Assembly (NCBI GenBank): GCA_013396655.1
Contig: WBMV01005093.1
Span: 434,001-498,000, forward strand
Reading direction: 5' to 3'
Length of the DNA: 64,000 nucleotides
From: Campylorhamphus procurvoides
Lineage: Eukaryota; Chordata; Aves; Passeriformes; Dendrocolaptidae
The translations under genes and the position numbers were made by a program. Positions 11,422 through 23,010 of this stretch are shown one piece after another. Position 1 is the stretch's first letter. Each line of letters opens with the position of its first letter. The notes under the pieces are model-generated. The model searched no databases, was not told the DNA's origin, and saw only the letters and a list, made by a program, of their open reading frames with translations.

Positions 11422-14400
11422 ATGTGTATAAGTGCTACTCAGCCAAGCAACAGCAGTGTCGTCAGGTGCAGTGACTCTAGGTCTGGACAGAGTATCTGGC
11501 TGCAGGGCTGTGAGATCTGGTCCAGGCAGTCCAGGAGCTGGATCAGAGGCTGATGACCATCTGTACTAAGTCTGTCAGCCAAAACTGTCTTGGCCAGTAC
11601 AGAGCTGGAGAATGATCATGTCTTTGTCTCTTTTTGAGCTTTCAAATCACCCAGAGATTCAGAGGAGCTACTGGAAAGGCACAATATAGGGCTCAGAAGA
11701 AGAAAAATCCGGTAACAATCCTGGACCTATGCCTCCTTGGAGCAGAAGCTCTAATTCTTGCAGGCAAGAAAATCTGTACTCAAGTCTTCCACTGTTGCCC
11801 CCATATACAAAGTCTGTCTTTACTACTTATGGACTGCCTCCTCAGGAGGGTGCTGCATTTTTTCAGGCTCCTTTAGATGAAGGAATGTTTGGATTCCCCA
11901 AGTGGATATCATCCAGACCTGACTGTGAAGCCTTCATGGAGATGGTCTCTCAATATAAATCCGTCTCAACTCTGCGAAGAGTCCTCCTCCTGAGGTTTGA
12001 GATCAGAATGCTTTTCAGGCCACTTCTGCATCTCCCACCTCCAAGAAATTTGTATGTAATTTCATAACATAGTTCCTGGGCCAAAGTTCTATGACACCAA
12101 AGGTGATTAAAAAAATAGTGGTAAAACGTTAGTGATGCAGCTGTGATTAAAGTCCTTATCAAGGAGAAGCTTTCCCATGTATTTTTATGTTCAAGCCACC
12201 AAGCCAGTTCTACAACAAGATGTAGCACCAAGAGTTTCCTGTCTATCTGATGTCTTATCTGTGAAACAACTGACTTGACTCAGAGCTAATGAGGTTGCAG
12301 ACTAAATCCATAAGTCAAATTCACATATATTAGGCTGGCATGAGATCTAATAATGGAGTGTTGGAATAATTTTGATACCCACAGGAACAGAAGCATTTGC
12401 AGCAAAGGAAATCTGCCAACAAGGAACTAAGATTTGACTGATTTGGAGTTAGTCATTAGCCCCATAGGCTGAGAAAGAATTAGTGATGGCTAATAGGATG
12501 CAGAGAGATGTGCACATTTATATGATCTGAATGCCATGCATTCTTGGATGGGAACCTGCCACTGCTGGGAATTTTATAAAGATATTTTTGTTTATGAGGG
12601 GATCAAATAGCAGGATTTAGAGCATACATTTGTTTGACCTGTCTCCAATCCACTCTTCTCTTTCTTTTTTTGTTGTCCCTCAGTCAAGAATTGATAAATC
12701 TGGCACTCAGTACTAACTGCAGATGTGACAATGTCTAGTTTTTGCTTTAATGCCGCCAATAGCCATTGAGGCAAGGAAACTAAACAAGAGCCACAAACAC
12801 ATACCCTTACATTATTCTTGACTACCTACACAGAGAAGTATACAGCCCAGAGCTGCTGCTGTTTTGAAAAATTCACACTTGGATATAGACACCATAAGTG
12901 AAGTCCACTCTCCCACAGACCTGAAAAGCAACAGCAACCTTAGAGTTGCTCCTAAAGCTTCTTGGGAAGGAGAGTTGCAAGGAGAGGTGAGAGGGACAAG
13001 TTCTGACCTGTTCTAGGAACAAGGACTGGACGCGGTTCACAAGGAGACTGACAAGGCAAGGTGGAAAGAGGGAAGGAACAAATGGGTGTGTTTCCAAATG
13101 AAGAGCAGCTTCTGCAGAAAGCAAATCCATCTGCAAGATCCTTTGAAGAAAATGTGTGGGTAAGAATCATTAACCACTCATGGGAGATAAAGAATTGGCA
13201 TTGAATATTATTCAACATAAAAATGTGTTCCTATATATCTGATATTTTAAAGCAAGCCTAGGACTCCAGCTCACTTATTATCCTCCAGTGTTATTTTCCC
13301 CTTTCTTATGCTCACCCAGCTGTGGTAAAAAAAAAGAAAAAAAGCAACCCAAACCATTCTATTAATGGAAAACAACTTTACTCCAGTGGAACAAAGAAAT
13401 GTGCACTGTTCCTGAATTTAGCTCCAAGGGACTGAAGAATGCAGGTAATTCCCAGCTGTCTGACACCCATCCAAGTTTCTTCTAGTCTAGGTGTCACAGT
13501 GGTGACACCACACTGACCCTCATTCTGGCACCCCTTCTGAGCTCTTCTCTGTGAATTAACAGTGAGATTTGATACAAGATCAAACGCTCATAACCTCCCT
13601 TAGAGTGTGCCATTACCACCTAACTCTACCAGAAGTATGCCCAAATTTTCAGCCTCTGTCTGCAGATTCCAGAGATCCTACTCTGAGTGTTTTTGGGTGC
13701 CAGCTTGACTACCCACCATATCTTCAAACTACAAGTCTGTAGGCACATCTCTGGGCATGGCTGAATGCTGAGATTCAAATATCAGCTAGGCACTTGGTCA
13801 TAGCAGACTGTCCTCAAGACTGCTGTGAAGATAGCAGGTGGATAGGATACAGCATGGGCCATGTTTATGGCACCCCATATATCTGTTTTTCACAGTCCTC
13901 TGAAAGAGCCTAGTCCAAAGGAAGACCGTCAGTGTTCATCTCGAAGTGTTTAGTTGGCACTAAGTCTCAGTTTATTTTAGCTCTTCATCTGTAAATCTGC
14001 TACAGCACACCACTTAAAACACCTTTTTTCCTTTGCAGCTTTTTTCCCGAGGCTGACCTCGAGATTTGTAGATAGGGGAAACAGTGGCAGAGGAACAACG
14101 CTGTGCTTATCCGCTTCCTGCTGCTGACAGGCCTGCATGGGTTTACCTAAGGCTTGACCCCTATCTCTCCTGCACAGCTGCCCCAGCAGATGCTGTGCCC
14201 ATCGTGGAGATGTGCTACTCATCAAGATAAAAGGAATAAGAATCTATCTCAAAGCACTTAGGTATGATTAAATAAAGCAGGCCATTTCCTGTGCTGATAA
14301 TCTGGTGCCTTTCAAAATCACTAACTTCACTTTTTTTTAAAAGTTACCATCTTTTAGTTCTCCTGGGTCTCCTCTATAGTTCTCCTTCTCCTTCCTGGGA

Positions 14401-16060
14401 AGAGGTGATCCACTTCATGATACAACAGTGGCTCACAGGGCTGATTAAACTGAACTCTGTGCAACACAAACAGCAATTTTTCATGTACAAAATGAAAGAA
14501 TTGTACTGCTCTCTCTTTTGAGTTTTGCCTGGGTCAGGATACCCAATTAACCTGCAGGCTCTTGTACTGGCAGCTACCTGCTCTTCACTTTGAAATCAAG
14601 TCACTCTCCTGTTTTGGGAGCTCTGCTGCTCTGGAAGTCTTCCTGTCCTTTAATATGATAGAGAAAAGCAGAAGCACCTACTGTGAAAAAGTGAAAAAAA
14701 AACCCAGACTCATTCAATATGGCCTCTTACTTCTTGTTTGAGTATTACTGTCTAAAGTTCAATAACATCTTAACTGCTTGGCCACTAAGAGAGAAGGTAT
14801 TTTTGGACTCTAATATCTGATGAGTATGTACAAAGTCAAGTAAGTCTCTAGGCTGTATCTTCCCACTCACAAGAAATCCAAGGTTTAGACTTTGCAACCT
14901 CCACACATTTGGGTTTTTTTGTCTGTGTGTCATTCAAAGAAAATCAGATTACATACCTTTCTGGGCTTTCCTCATCAGGTACTGGATGCTACATAAAATT
15001 TCCCATGGAAAGGCCTAGTGTTTGGTAGTCCCTTTTTATTTTTTAATAAAAATCTCAGAATTTATATAGTTATCAGCATGAGAGCACGTCAGAGTGAGGG
15101 CCACTACTAGTACGTAGGTAATCAAAATCTACAGAAAACCATATGTATCTGATATTTCTCTGCTACAAATTTTAGCCCAGAACTAAGTTATTTACACACT
15201 GAGCCTGACTTTCCTTTTCTTATACCATCTTTAACTTTTGTGCAAAAGGAGGGTAAACCACCACCAAGCCAGCATGGTAATAAAAGGTGCAAGAAAATGG
15301 AGATTTAAGTTGCAGGTTCACAGACATCTATGTCTTTCAATATGTTTTTCTTTTCTGTAAATACAGGCTTTTAGTCAGAGCTAATTTATGATTTGAAGCT
15401 GGAGATTTGGAAAACAATGGAACAGCAAAGCCAGTGTTCTTTACTCTTCCTCAGTCAGACTCAGCTCACTGTGATTGCAAAATACATGCACTGCTTTGGA
15501 GTGGACATTTTTGCCCCAACTTTTAAATTCGTACATGAGTCAGAGATTGTAAAGGTATGCCATACCCTAAAATGCAGTTGTTTGTGTGAGAATGCCCTGC
15601 ACAGGCTGCATGGAGGCTGATTGCTAAATCTCCCAGAAACCCTAGCTTTTCTGCAGCCCAGAGCTCCTCATCATTAGAATTCCCCAGGTTTCCACCTCCT
15701 TCCTCGACAGCCATCTGGCCTGTCCACACTCCAGCTGCAGTCAGACATCCCTCACCACTTACACCTGATCTTTTGACTCTACACACCTGAAACAATTCTC
15801 ACTCAATCTATCAATGAATATACACTTAGACAATCAGGGAGGCTCTTCCAAAAGCTATGAACAAATTTTCCAGCTTAAAATCACCACTCCATTTCCATGA
15901 TATCCCAGGCAGTATTAAAACAGGGAGGAAGATTTATTTGAGGAAGGAAATCCAAGTTCATTTCAATACCACAGTGCATCCTGATGGAATTGTTTCTGTA
16001 AAAGCTTGTATTTCTTTGACAGTTGTTCTTTTGGTACTTGATGCCTGTTGTTGGGATATT
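11422..16060. other. Unique noncoding stretch
   Basis: No gene or mobile element is recognised. An 8-bp-arm inverted repeat (GGTGTCAC, spacer, GTGACACC) lies near 13490. An A-rich run is present near 13326-13345. The 112-codon frame at 11729-12067 (plus) has no recognisable domain and overlaps another frame. Confidence 0.5.
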
Positions 16061-16066
16061 TTTGTG

Positions 16067-16252
16067 GAATCAAAGAATCATTAAGGTTGGAAAAGACCTC
16101 CAAGATCATCAAGTCTTACCTTTGACTAAACACCACCATGTCAACTAAAACATAGCATTAAGTGCCATGTCAAGTCATTTCTTGAACACTTCCAGAGAAA
16201 ATGACTCCACAACTTCCCTGTGAAGCCCATTGCAATGCTTAACTGCTTAACT
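16067..16252 (-). mobile_element. CR1 LINE 3' end, 5'-truncated
   Basis: Read on the plus strand, the copy begins with the complement of the CR1 3' terminus: 'gaatcaaagaatcattaagg', then 'ttggaaaagacctccaagat' and 'catcaagt'. It continues through a weakly conserved middle to 'gactccacaacttccctgtg' and 'cccattgcaatgcttaac', which correspond to the usual 'gactccaccacttccctggg' and 'cctgttccaatgc'. The element therefore lies in minus orientation with its 3' end at 16067 and a truncation near 16250. Only the 3' tail survives, so there is no coding capacity. This element is strong evidence for an avian (sauropsid) genome. Confidence 0.9.
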
Positions 16253-17140
16253 TGACTCCATTATCACCTCCTGCCAGTCAGCAGAGCAAAGTTTAACATG
16301 CAAAGGAAGGAGGTATCTACTCAGAAGGGCATTGCGAAAAGGGAGAGCAGCACGAGAAGTGCTCACAGGACCATCATGGAGTGTTGCGGGCTGTCACTGA
16401 ATTGTGGTGGGATGTGGGACTGGGAGAAGGAGCTGCTGTGCTTTGAACCTACCTTGTTGCAAAGCAAGGACCTTATTTTTTTTCTCCCTTCCTGCTTCCC
16501 CTTTTATTTTCCATATTAAAAGATATACTGGATTATTTTCAGTATTTTGTCCACAAAACATTGAGAAGAAAACCCAGCAAACCTCTTTTCCAACACAAGC
16601 CTTTTTTAAACCCTTCCGAACAGCAGTATTTTGTCAGTTTATATCTCAGGTTAGAATGAGCTGTTCTATATCAGCAAGAAATCTGTTACAGGACAGATGC
16701 CAGAAAGACTACAAGAGATGAGTAAACCTCAAAAGGCCTGAGATCTGGTTGGGTTTCCATGAAGCTGAACCTTGGGGAATCATTTCTTCCTGTTGAAGGA
16801 CCTGGTTTTGGAAACAACAAGAACAGGGAATATTTGGTTTAATTTTATTTTCTGCTCCTGATTTTAGGCAAAATTTGAGAGTGCAGAGGTGTTCAATGGC
16901 TTTAATGAACAAATAAAAGAGTTTTGCAACCTGGAAATGTATTTGCCTCTGGCTTGTTTCTCATACTCAATTTTTATTTTATCATTGAATATGGTGGCTT
17001 CTCTCTAGATGTCTCTTGTATGGCAGACATATCATAGTCAAGAAAATCTGACTCCTTATACTACTTTTGTCACTCTCCCAGCAGCCACAGAAACACAGTC
17101 TGTTAATTTTTTTTTACTCTCTTTTATTGCATTTCCCATT
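16253..17140. other. Noncoding stretch
   Basis: No gene is recognised. The 105-codon frame at 16404-16721 (plus) overlaps a 73-codon frame and carries no recognisable motif. Confidence 0.45.
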
Positions 17141-17142
17141 AG

Positions 17143-17225
17143 AGGCCAGAGTCTGTTTTTAATTCCTGTTAGATTGTCATTGACTTCCATGAAGCAACTC
17201 CAGATCTATAGTGGTTATCATTAAG
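17143..17225. repeat. Diverged sauropsid repeat (TTGACTTCCATG core)
   Basis: The order 'ggccagagtctg', 'aattcctgtt', 'cattgacttccatgaagcaa', 'ctccagatctatagtgg' mirrors a widespread old palindromic repeat. As I recall it, that family reads 'ggccagattctg ... ttgacttcaatggagttact ccagatttacaccagtg'. Substitutions are scattered, consistent with great age. Boundaries and family name are uncertain. Confidence 0.5.
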
Positions 17226-20050
17226 AGTTGTTGCATTATTGAGCTTATAGCAATAACTTCATTAAGATTAGTTTCACTGGTGTTACTCCTCAATTTTTTT
17301 CCGGTCAAGTAAAACAAACTCTAAGGAGATTTCTTCACTGGTCAGCCTGGAGAGCCTGCATCTGCCTCTCAGAACTTTCCCCTCTCCACCTTCCTGTGCC
17401 TGGTCTCCCCTCACCAGTCCTCTCTCACACACAACTGTTTTATAGTAACGGGGTCAGTAGAAAACATAGAGTTCAGCACTACAGAAGTGGAAACAGAAAG
17501 CAGCCATGGGCAATTAACCAGGGCTGTGACTGCTTATGTTTGGTTCCTGCTTCCATTTCTGTTTCCATGGAAATGGACATCAGATCATTGGAAAGAAAGT
17601 AATTTTCTACTTCTCACCTTCATATCAGCTGGGCTATACAATCCAAATAAATCTAAACTTATCTAATTAAATGTGAATTTAGAAATCTTTTCATTTCATT
17701 GAAATAAATTGACAAAAGCAACATTGCTTTTGAAGCACTCAGATGCTGTTGGCTGTCCTTTGGGAAAGGAGTAGGTAAGTTTGCCCACCCCTTTTTGTTT
17801 TGTAAGGTATGGAAACATGCAAACATCCATCTTACCCCTTCCTCTGAGCTCTTGCCTGCCCATTAATATTGTTGTGCTGAACAGTACTCATCACTTGCCC
17901 ATTAGGGATCATTTAAGCATAAATGACCCCCCCTTACAGAGACTGTGTGGGTTAAAGACCTCTTCTTTGTCTGACTGCTAAAGCTTTGAGGTTCATTTGT
18001 ATTGCAGAGCAGCTGCATAAAAAAAGGTTCAAGCCCACCTTTAAAGGTCATATGGTCTCAGAGGAGGAGCTTTGACCTAGAAGGGTTTCCCAGGTGAAAA
18101 GCTCAGGGTTTGGGAACAAAGGGAAAAAAATTGGTTTTTAAGCTTTCACATTCCTGTGAGCAACTCAGAAAGAAAAGACTTGTGTCTTTTGCAAACAAAC
18201 ATATTAGAGACTGAGCACTTCATTTCTCCTCTAGAGGTGAAGATAATCTGCAAATCTTCCAGACCTGTAGAGGAGCAACAGTAATTTTCAGTTTGACTTC
18301 TGAAACAACAGATTAGTCACACAAAATCTTGAGAGCTGGCTACAACAGAAATGTCCCATGTCATGAGTCCATATTCTTCCAGAAGTAGCCATTGCCTTTA
18401 CTGGTTAGACAATGAAGGCACAGCTTAGAACAACCAACTAGTCTACCCGTCTGTGTTACCCACCATAACATGCTTCAAACTTTTTTCTCAAAGAAGCCCT
18501 CTGATTCTGTTAAACCCAAGGAACTAATAAAAACTTACTGACAAAATAGCACAAAATAGTAACTCTGCTTGAATTGGCATCACACTTTGCAATTTGTAGT
18601 GATTGAAAGTATAAATATCATTACTGTATTAACGCAAACTCAGTATCAATGAATGGCTTGGCTTCTAATGAGGTTCATTTTACATCAGGAACTGGCGGAA
18701 ACTGGCTTTTCCAGCATCTACCAAAGTGTTAATTTCTAGAGTCCAGTAACAAGAACAGCAAGGAAGCAAGCAATCAAAGTGGATCTATATAGGACGGTAG
18801 ATTTAAACCGTTTAATTACTGTAGCTGTAGTTGCTTATTGCTAATGCATGGATCACAAAAGCTTTGCTCCTGCCGAAATCAGTCATGCGAGGGAGATCAG
18901 GAATTACAGATACTTCACCAATGTGAGGGATTTGCTCTGGTTCTTTAAAGTGATTTCCTCCAGTGACAAAAGCCCCGTGCCTGATACTAATGCACAATAT
19001 GTAACAAATTTGCTTTAAAGAAAAGTAGCCTGTAACCTAATCACAGTCAGTCCTAAAATATACTTCTTTAAATGGCTCACATCAAACCATTAAGTCACGA
19101 CATAGATTTTTTTTTTCTCCAGTTTAAATCCATCTCTGCCAGATGGATAAAGTATAGATGCAATTTTGACAGATACTAGCATGTCTTGGGGAGGGGGAGA
19201 AAGCTAGACGATGCGTAACTACATGTGGTCAATGGTATAAGGTCTGATTTTTCCTCCCTACGCAAAAGGCAAGCTTCAAACTCTTTTTCAGCTATAATCC
19301 AAATCATTACAGTTTCTATCACAAGCACCAACACAATCTCCAAGACCTAGCTATCTATGTTAGTTTCTTTCCCTAAAAGGCATTGCATGTGCATTTAAAA
19401 CTTAAACACACAAGTCATTACAACTGGTATGATCACCCACAGAGGAACAGGGATCAGGATCTAACTACACAGTAGTGGAGCCACTCATAAAGTACTGGGA
19501 AATTAGAACATTATAGAGTGTATGGAGAAGCCTATTAAGTATTACGTGGGTTTGCACAGAAATACATGCACAGGGCAGGGAGCAAGGGGCAAAATATTTG
19601 AGGGGCAGATTAAAATTAAAAATAGATGGAATTGTGGGTTGAGATCTGGTTTACAGTAGTAGGTTTGCACTGACAGAACTTCCTAGGGGTGATGTGATAT
19701 ATGCTGATGAATAAGTAAGTACAGGCCATATTTATTCAACAATTCTAATAAAACTATGCAAGACAAATCATACTTTTCTGACAAAACTGCATCTGTAGTT
19801 TAGTTTTCATTTCAGTAATTAAAGAAAGGATAATGCCTTTAATTATTGTTCCAATCAAGCCCCTAGTTTAGATCTTGTCTAACTGTCATTTTGTGTAATA
19901 GATCCCCAGAGACCCTTCTGCTATTGGTTTTATTCATACCTTAGGAGACTTTTTTTCAAGTAATAAGAAAGATTTAAAGTGGATGTCTCTTAAAGGATAA
20001 TAAATACCTGGAGAAGAACGAGGAAATACATTAAAGCTGAATCACTGTTG
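17226..20050. other. Unique noncoding stretch, AT-rich near 18.5-18.7 kb
   Basis: No coding or RNA gene is recognised. About 18530-18680 is AT-rich with few low-complexity runs and has the texture of conserved noncoding DNA, but that is only an impression. A T-run is present at about 19110. Confidence 0.45.
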
Positions 20051-20052
20051 TG

Positions 20053-20145
20053 TCACACCAATTTTCCCCTTTTACTCCTGAGATTCTACTGAAATCAATG
20101 AAGTTACAGTTACTTAAAGCTGTAGGATTATATGAGTGAACCAGG
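20053..20145. repeat. Diverged sauropsid repeat (CTGAAATCAATGAAGTTAC core)
   Basis: The words 'gtcacaccaatttt', 'ttactcctgagattctactg', 'aaatcaatgaagttac' and 'ttaaagctgtaggatt' resemble the same old repeat superfamily as the copies at 4.5 and 17.1 kb. The typical arrangement is 'tttacaccagtgtaaat ... actcctgatt ... actgaagtcaatggagttac'. It is heavily mutated and the ends are approximate. Confidence 0.5.
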
Positions 20146-22855
20146 TAGATTGCGTTGCAATAAGTGACTAGAACTTGCTGGCAGAGTTGCTTGGAATCAA
20201 ATATGTCTCCTTAAATTTCACACTATTTTCACAATCTTGTAGCTGCAAAGCATAACAAGAAGTTCACTGTGCAGTCAGAACAAAATCTTTTTTCTCTGGT
20301 CTAAGTATTTAGCCAATACAGTATCACAGAAACATTGATTTCTGTTCCCAGCCTAAGAATCCTCCTGATAGTCTCATACAGAACCAAAGACCCAACACAG
20401 TCTCTTCTTTTATGGCTAAGAAAATTCTGGGAGAATCGTTATCCCTGGGAAAGATTTCTCTGATGGACGAGGAAGGACTGTTCATTAGTGTCATGAATGA
20501 TGCTGCCTCTTTTTCATGCAACTTGCATTCACTGATGCTGGCACTGTCAAAGCCTCCAACTGTGTGCACAATTCAGTTCATCGAACAAGGCAGCATCCTT
20601 TCCAGAGACACTCAACGTGCGGTATTATGGTTGGGAAATTCATTCCACAGAGGAGAAACATGAATTATTTCAATTCTCAAAAACAACCCCAAAACCAAAC
20701 CAACAAACCAAAAGGCACAGTCTGTGCCTTCTTTTTCCATGCTATTAGAGAGATTATCAGCAAAAAATAAACACAGCAGTTGCTCAAGGTCCCATACAAA
20801 CAAAACAAGGGCTGCAGGTCACTCCACACACAGTGCTGAGGCATTGCTCTTATTTACTTGCAAGATGTAAAATAACACATTTTTCAATTAATTTTTTATA
20901 AGCTATTCGGTGCTGAAAGAGCAATTTTGAAAAATTTTAAGCACAATAATTGGCCCCAAATGCTCAGAGTTTTAAGTCCGCTCTGTTTTCAACTCCTTCA
21001 GCTCAGCCATTTCCTTTCAGTGTATTTAGTGTGGCAGTGACACATCAATTTGTCTGCAGGGAATGGCTGCCTCTCACTGATGCTGAACGTAGGTAGAGGC
21101 CAGTCCCACGCTCCTGAGTCACCTGCAGAGCTCAAGGTGCATGAACAAATTACATCTGGTCCCTAAGCATCAAGGATCAGATCCAAAAAAACGAGCTACA
21201 ACACGTGTCTCTGTATGTGCCTTGGTGCTTGCCATATGAGAGAGCCTGGAGGTAACGGCAGGGAAGCAGATACATCTACTCTGAGAAGCAGAGAGCCCCG
21301 CAGAGATAATAGCTCACACCCCAGGAGCTGGGTAGGTGCTTTACATCAGTAATGCTGACACAGGGCAAAAAGCCCAGTCTTCTCCCTAGGGCTGAGGTGG
21401 TACCCTCCCAGCATAGTGCCTGGCTCCCATTCAGCCAGGAATCTGCTGCTCATAACAGGCAGGGTTTGGGGATATGCTTGCTCCAATACGCCCTTCACCC
21501 TCACCTCCTCCAGCAGACAGGGGAAATGCACAGCTGGGGCTGCGATTTGAGATAGATGCTTTTGACCCTGATCCATGGATCTCCATGCCTGCACTTTAAA
21601 AGCATCAGACTGAGCAAGGAGCTGTCATAGCCCATCTCTAGGAAAACCGTGAGGATGTGGGATAGGAGTACAATTAAAATTTCTGTCCTCTCCAGAGCTT
21701 AGTTATTTTACTCTATTTTCTCACTTTGGATGCCTCTTTCGGAAAGATGTCTCTTTTGGAAAGATACCTCTTTCCTGCAGAACTGAACAGTGTCTCAGAG
21801 GGTGCTCAGAAAAAGAACCCACGTCACTGAAATCCTCCATCTTTTTCAACAATTGAATAGTGCCACACAAAGTATTTTGTCCCCTTTACTGCTTGATGAG
21901 ATTTGCTTCTCTCTGTGGAGATCTGTCAGTCACTCTGTAGAAAAGGCATCTGAGGTGGAAAAACCACCTTTCCCTTCTGCTTTTTAGGAAATATATATTT
22001 GTTGGATAAAATAGACGAAACGTGACAAGAAAGAACAAACCTTCAGCCTAATGGCCAAAGAAGGACCAGATCTGGAAAAGCACGGCAGGCGGATTCAAAG
22101 TGACCTTGTGAAACTGAGCCCTGCCACAAGACAGAGGAAGAACACACTGTTCATGGTTTCTAATCCAACTTAAATGTCAGATAAGTGCCCTGCTGTATGG
22201 CCCAGTGAAGGCAGAGGCACTGGCTAGGCACGCTCCAAAATGCCATTAGATGCCTTGGGAACTTTAATAGCAAAGATTGAAGGACTTGCACAGTCTCAGT
22301 GCCTGTAAGACCAGACGGGATCTGAACATGTTTTCTGGGAACTTTACACTCAGGTCCTTACTTTCCTTCTAGTTATATTTATCATGACTTATTTTCCCTC
22401 TTTTGTCTGGTGTGAGATGGTGCTACACCTGGGATGCAGAGTTTACAAGGAACCATGTTCCCCAGCCTTTTCTCAGAAGGAGTCCTACTGAAATGAGGAG
22501 AAATCTCTGATAAACCACTCAATAAGGACTTCTTTGGGTCCTTTGAGACAACTGCCAGTTTTAAAAACAACGAAAAAAAACAAAGAAAGAAACAAACAAA
22601 AAATCCAGTGAACATGCATATAATTCATGGGACACATGGGACCAAGGAGTGGACTGGAATGTGGAGCATTCATTTTCCCATTATCAACCATCAAAGTAAA
22701 GGGAAGGAAGTGAATAAATTTTGTGTCTGAAATGCTTGTATAGAAATCTTTCCAAGTTAGTAAAATGCAATTATTTATTACTTCAGAAAATACTCTAACA
22801 CCAAGCAATGACCCTGGGTTGGTGTCAGTGCTTACCCAAAAGGATTACCATCCAG
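20146..22855. other. Unique noncoding stretch
   Basis: No gene is recognised. The segment 20870-21065 is AT-rich with TCAATTAATT and CAATAATTGG words and might be regulatory. An A-rich simple stretch lies at 22567-22605. Frames up to 107 codons (22485-22808, minus) are low-complexity, driven by that A-rich tract. Confidence 0.45.
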
Positions 22856-22859
22856 AAGC

Positions 22860-23010
22860 TTTATGGTTATCACATAAAGTTTAATCAGTACATTAAAAAT
22901 AAATTAAAGATTTGCTAATTGTAATGTAATTAGCTTAATTTAATTACATCGCTCAGTGACTGAGAATTTTATTGTTATTGTGAGATCTTTTCTCATTTGG
23001 GGCCTGAAGT
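22860..23010. promoter_or_regulatory. Candidate homeodomain-site-rich regulatory element
   Basis: The AT-rich block contains several TAATT or TTAAT cores within 40 bases. These include the 7-bp-arm inverted repeat GCTAATT-GTAATGT-AATTAGC at 22914-22934, followed by TTAATTTAATTAC. Clusters of such cores are typical of developmental enhancers bound by homeodomain proteins, but they also arise by chance in AT-rich DNA. No conservation data are available, so the call is inference only. Confidence 0.25.
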
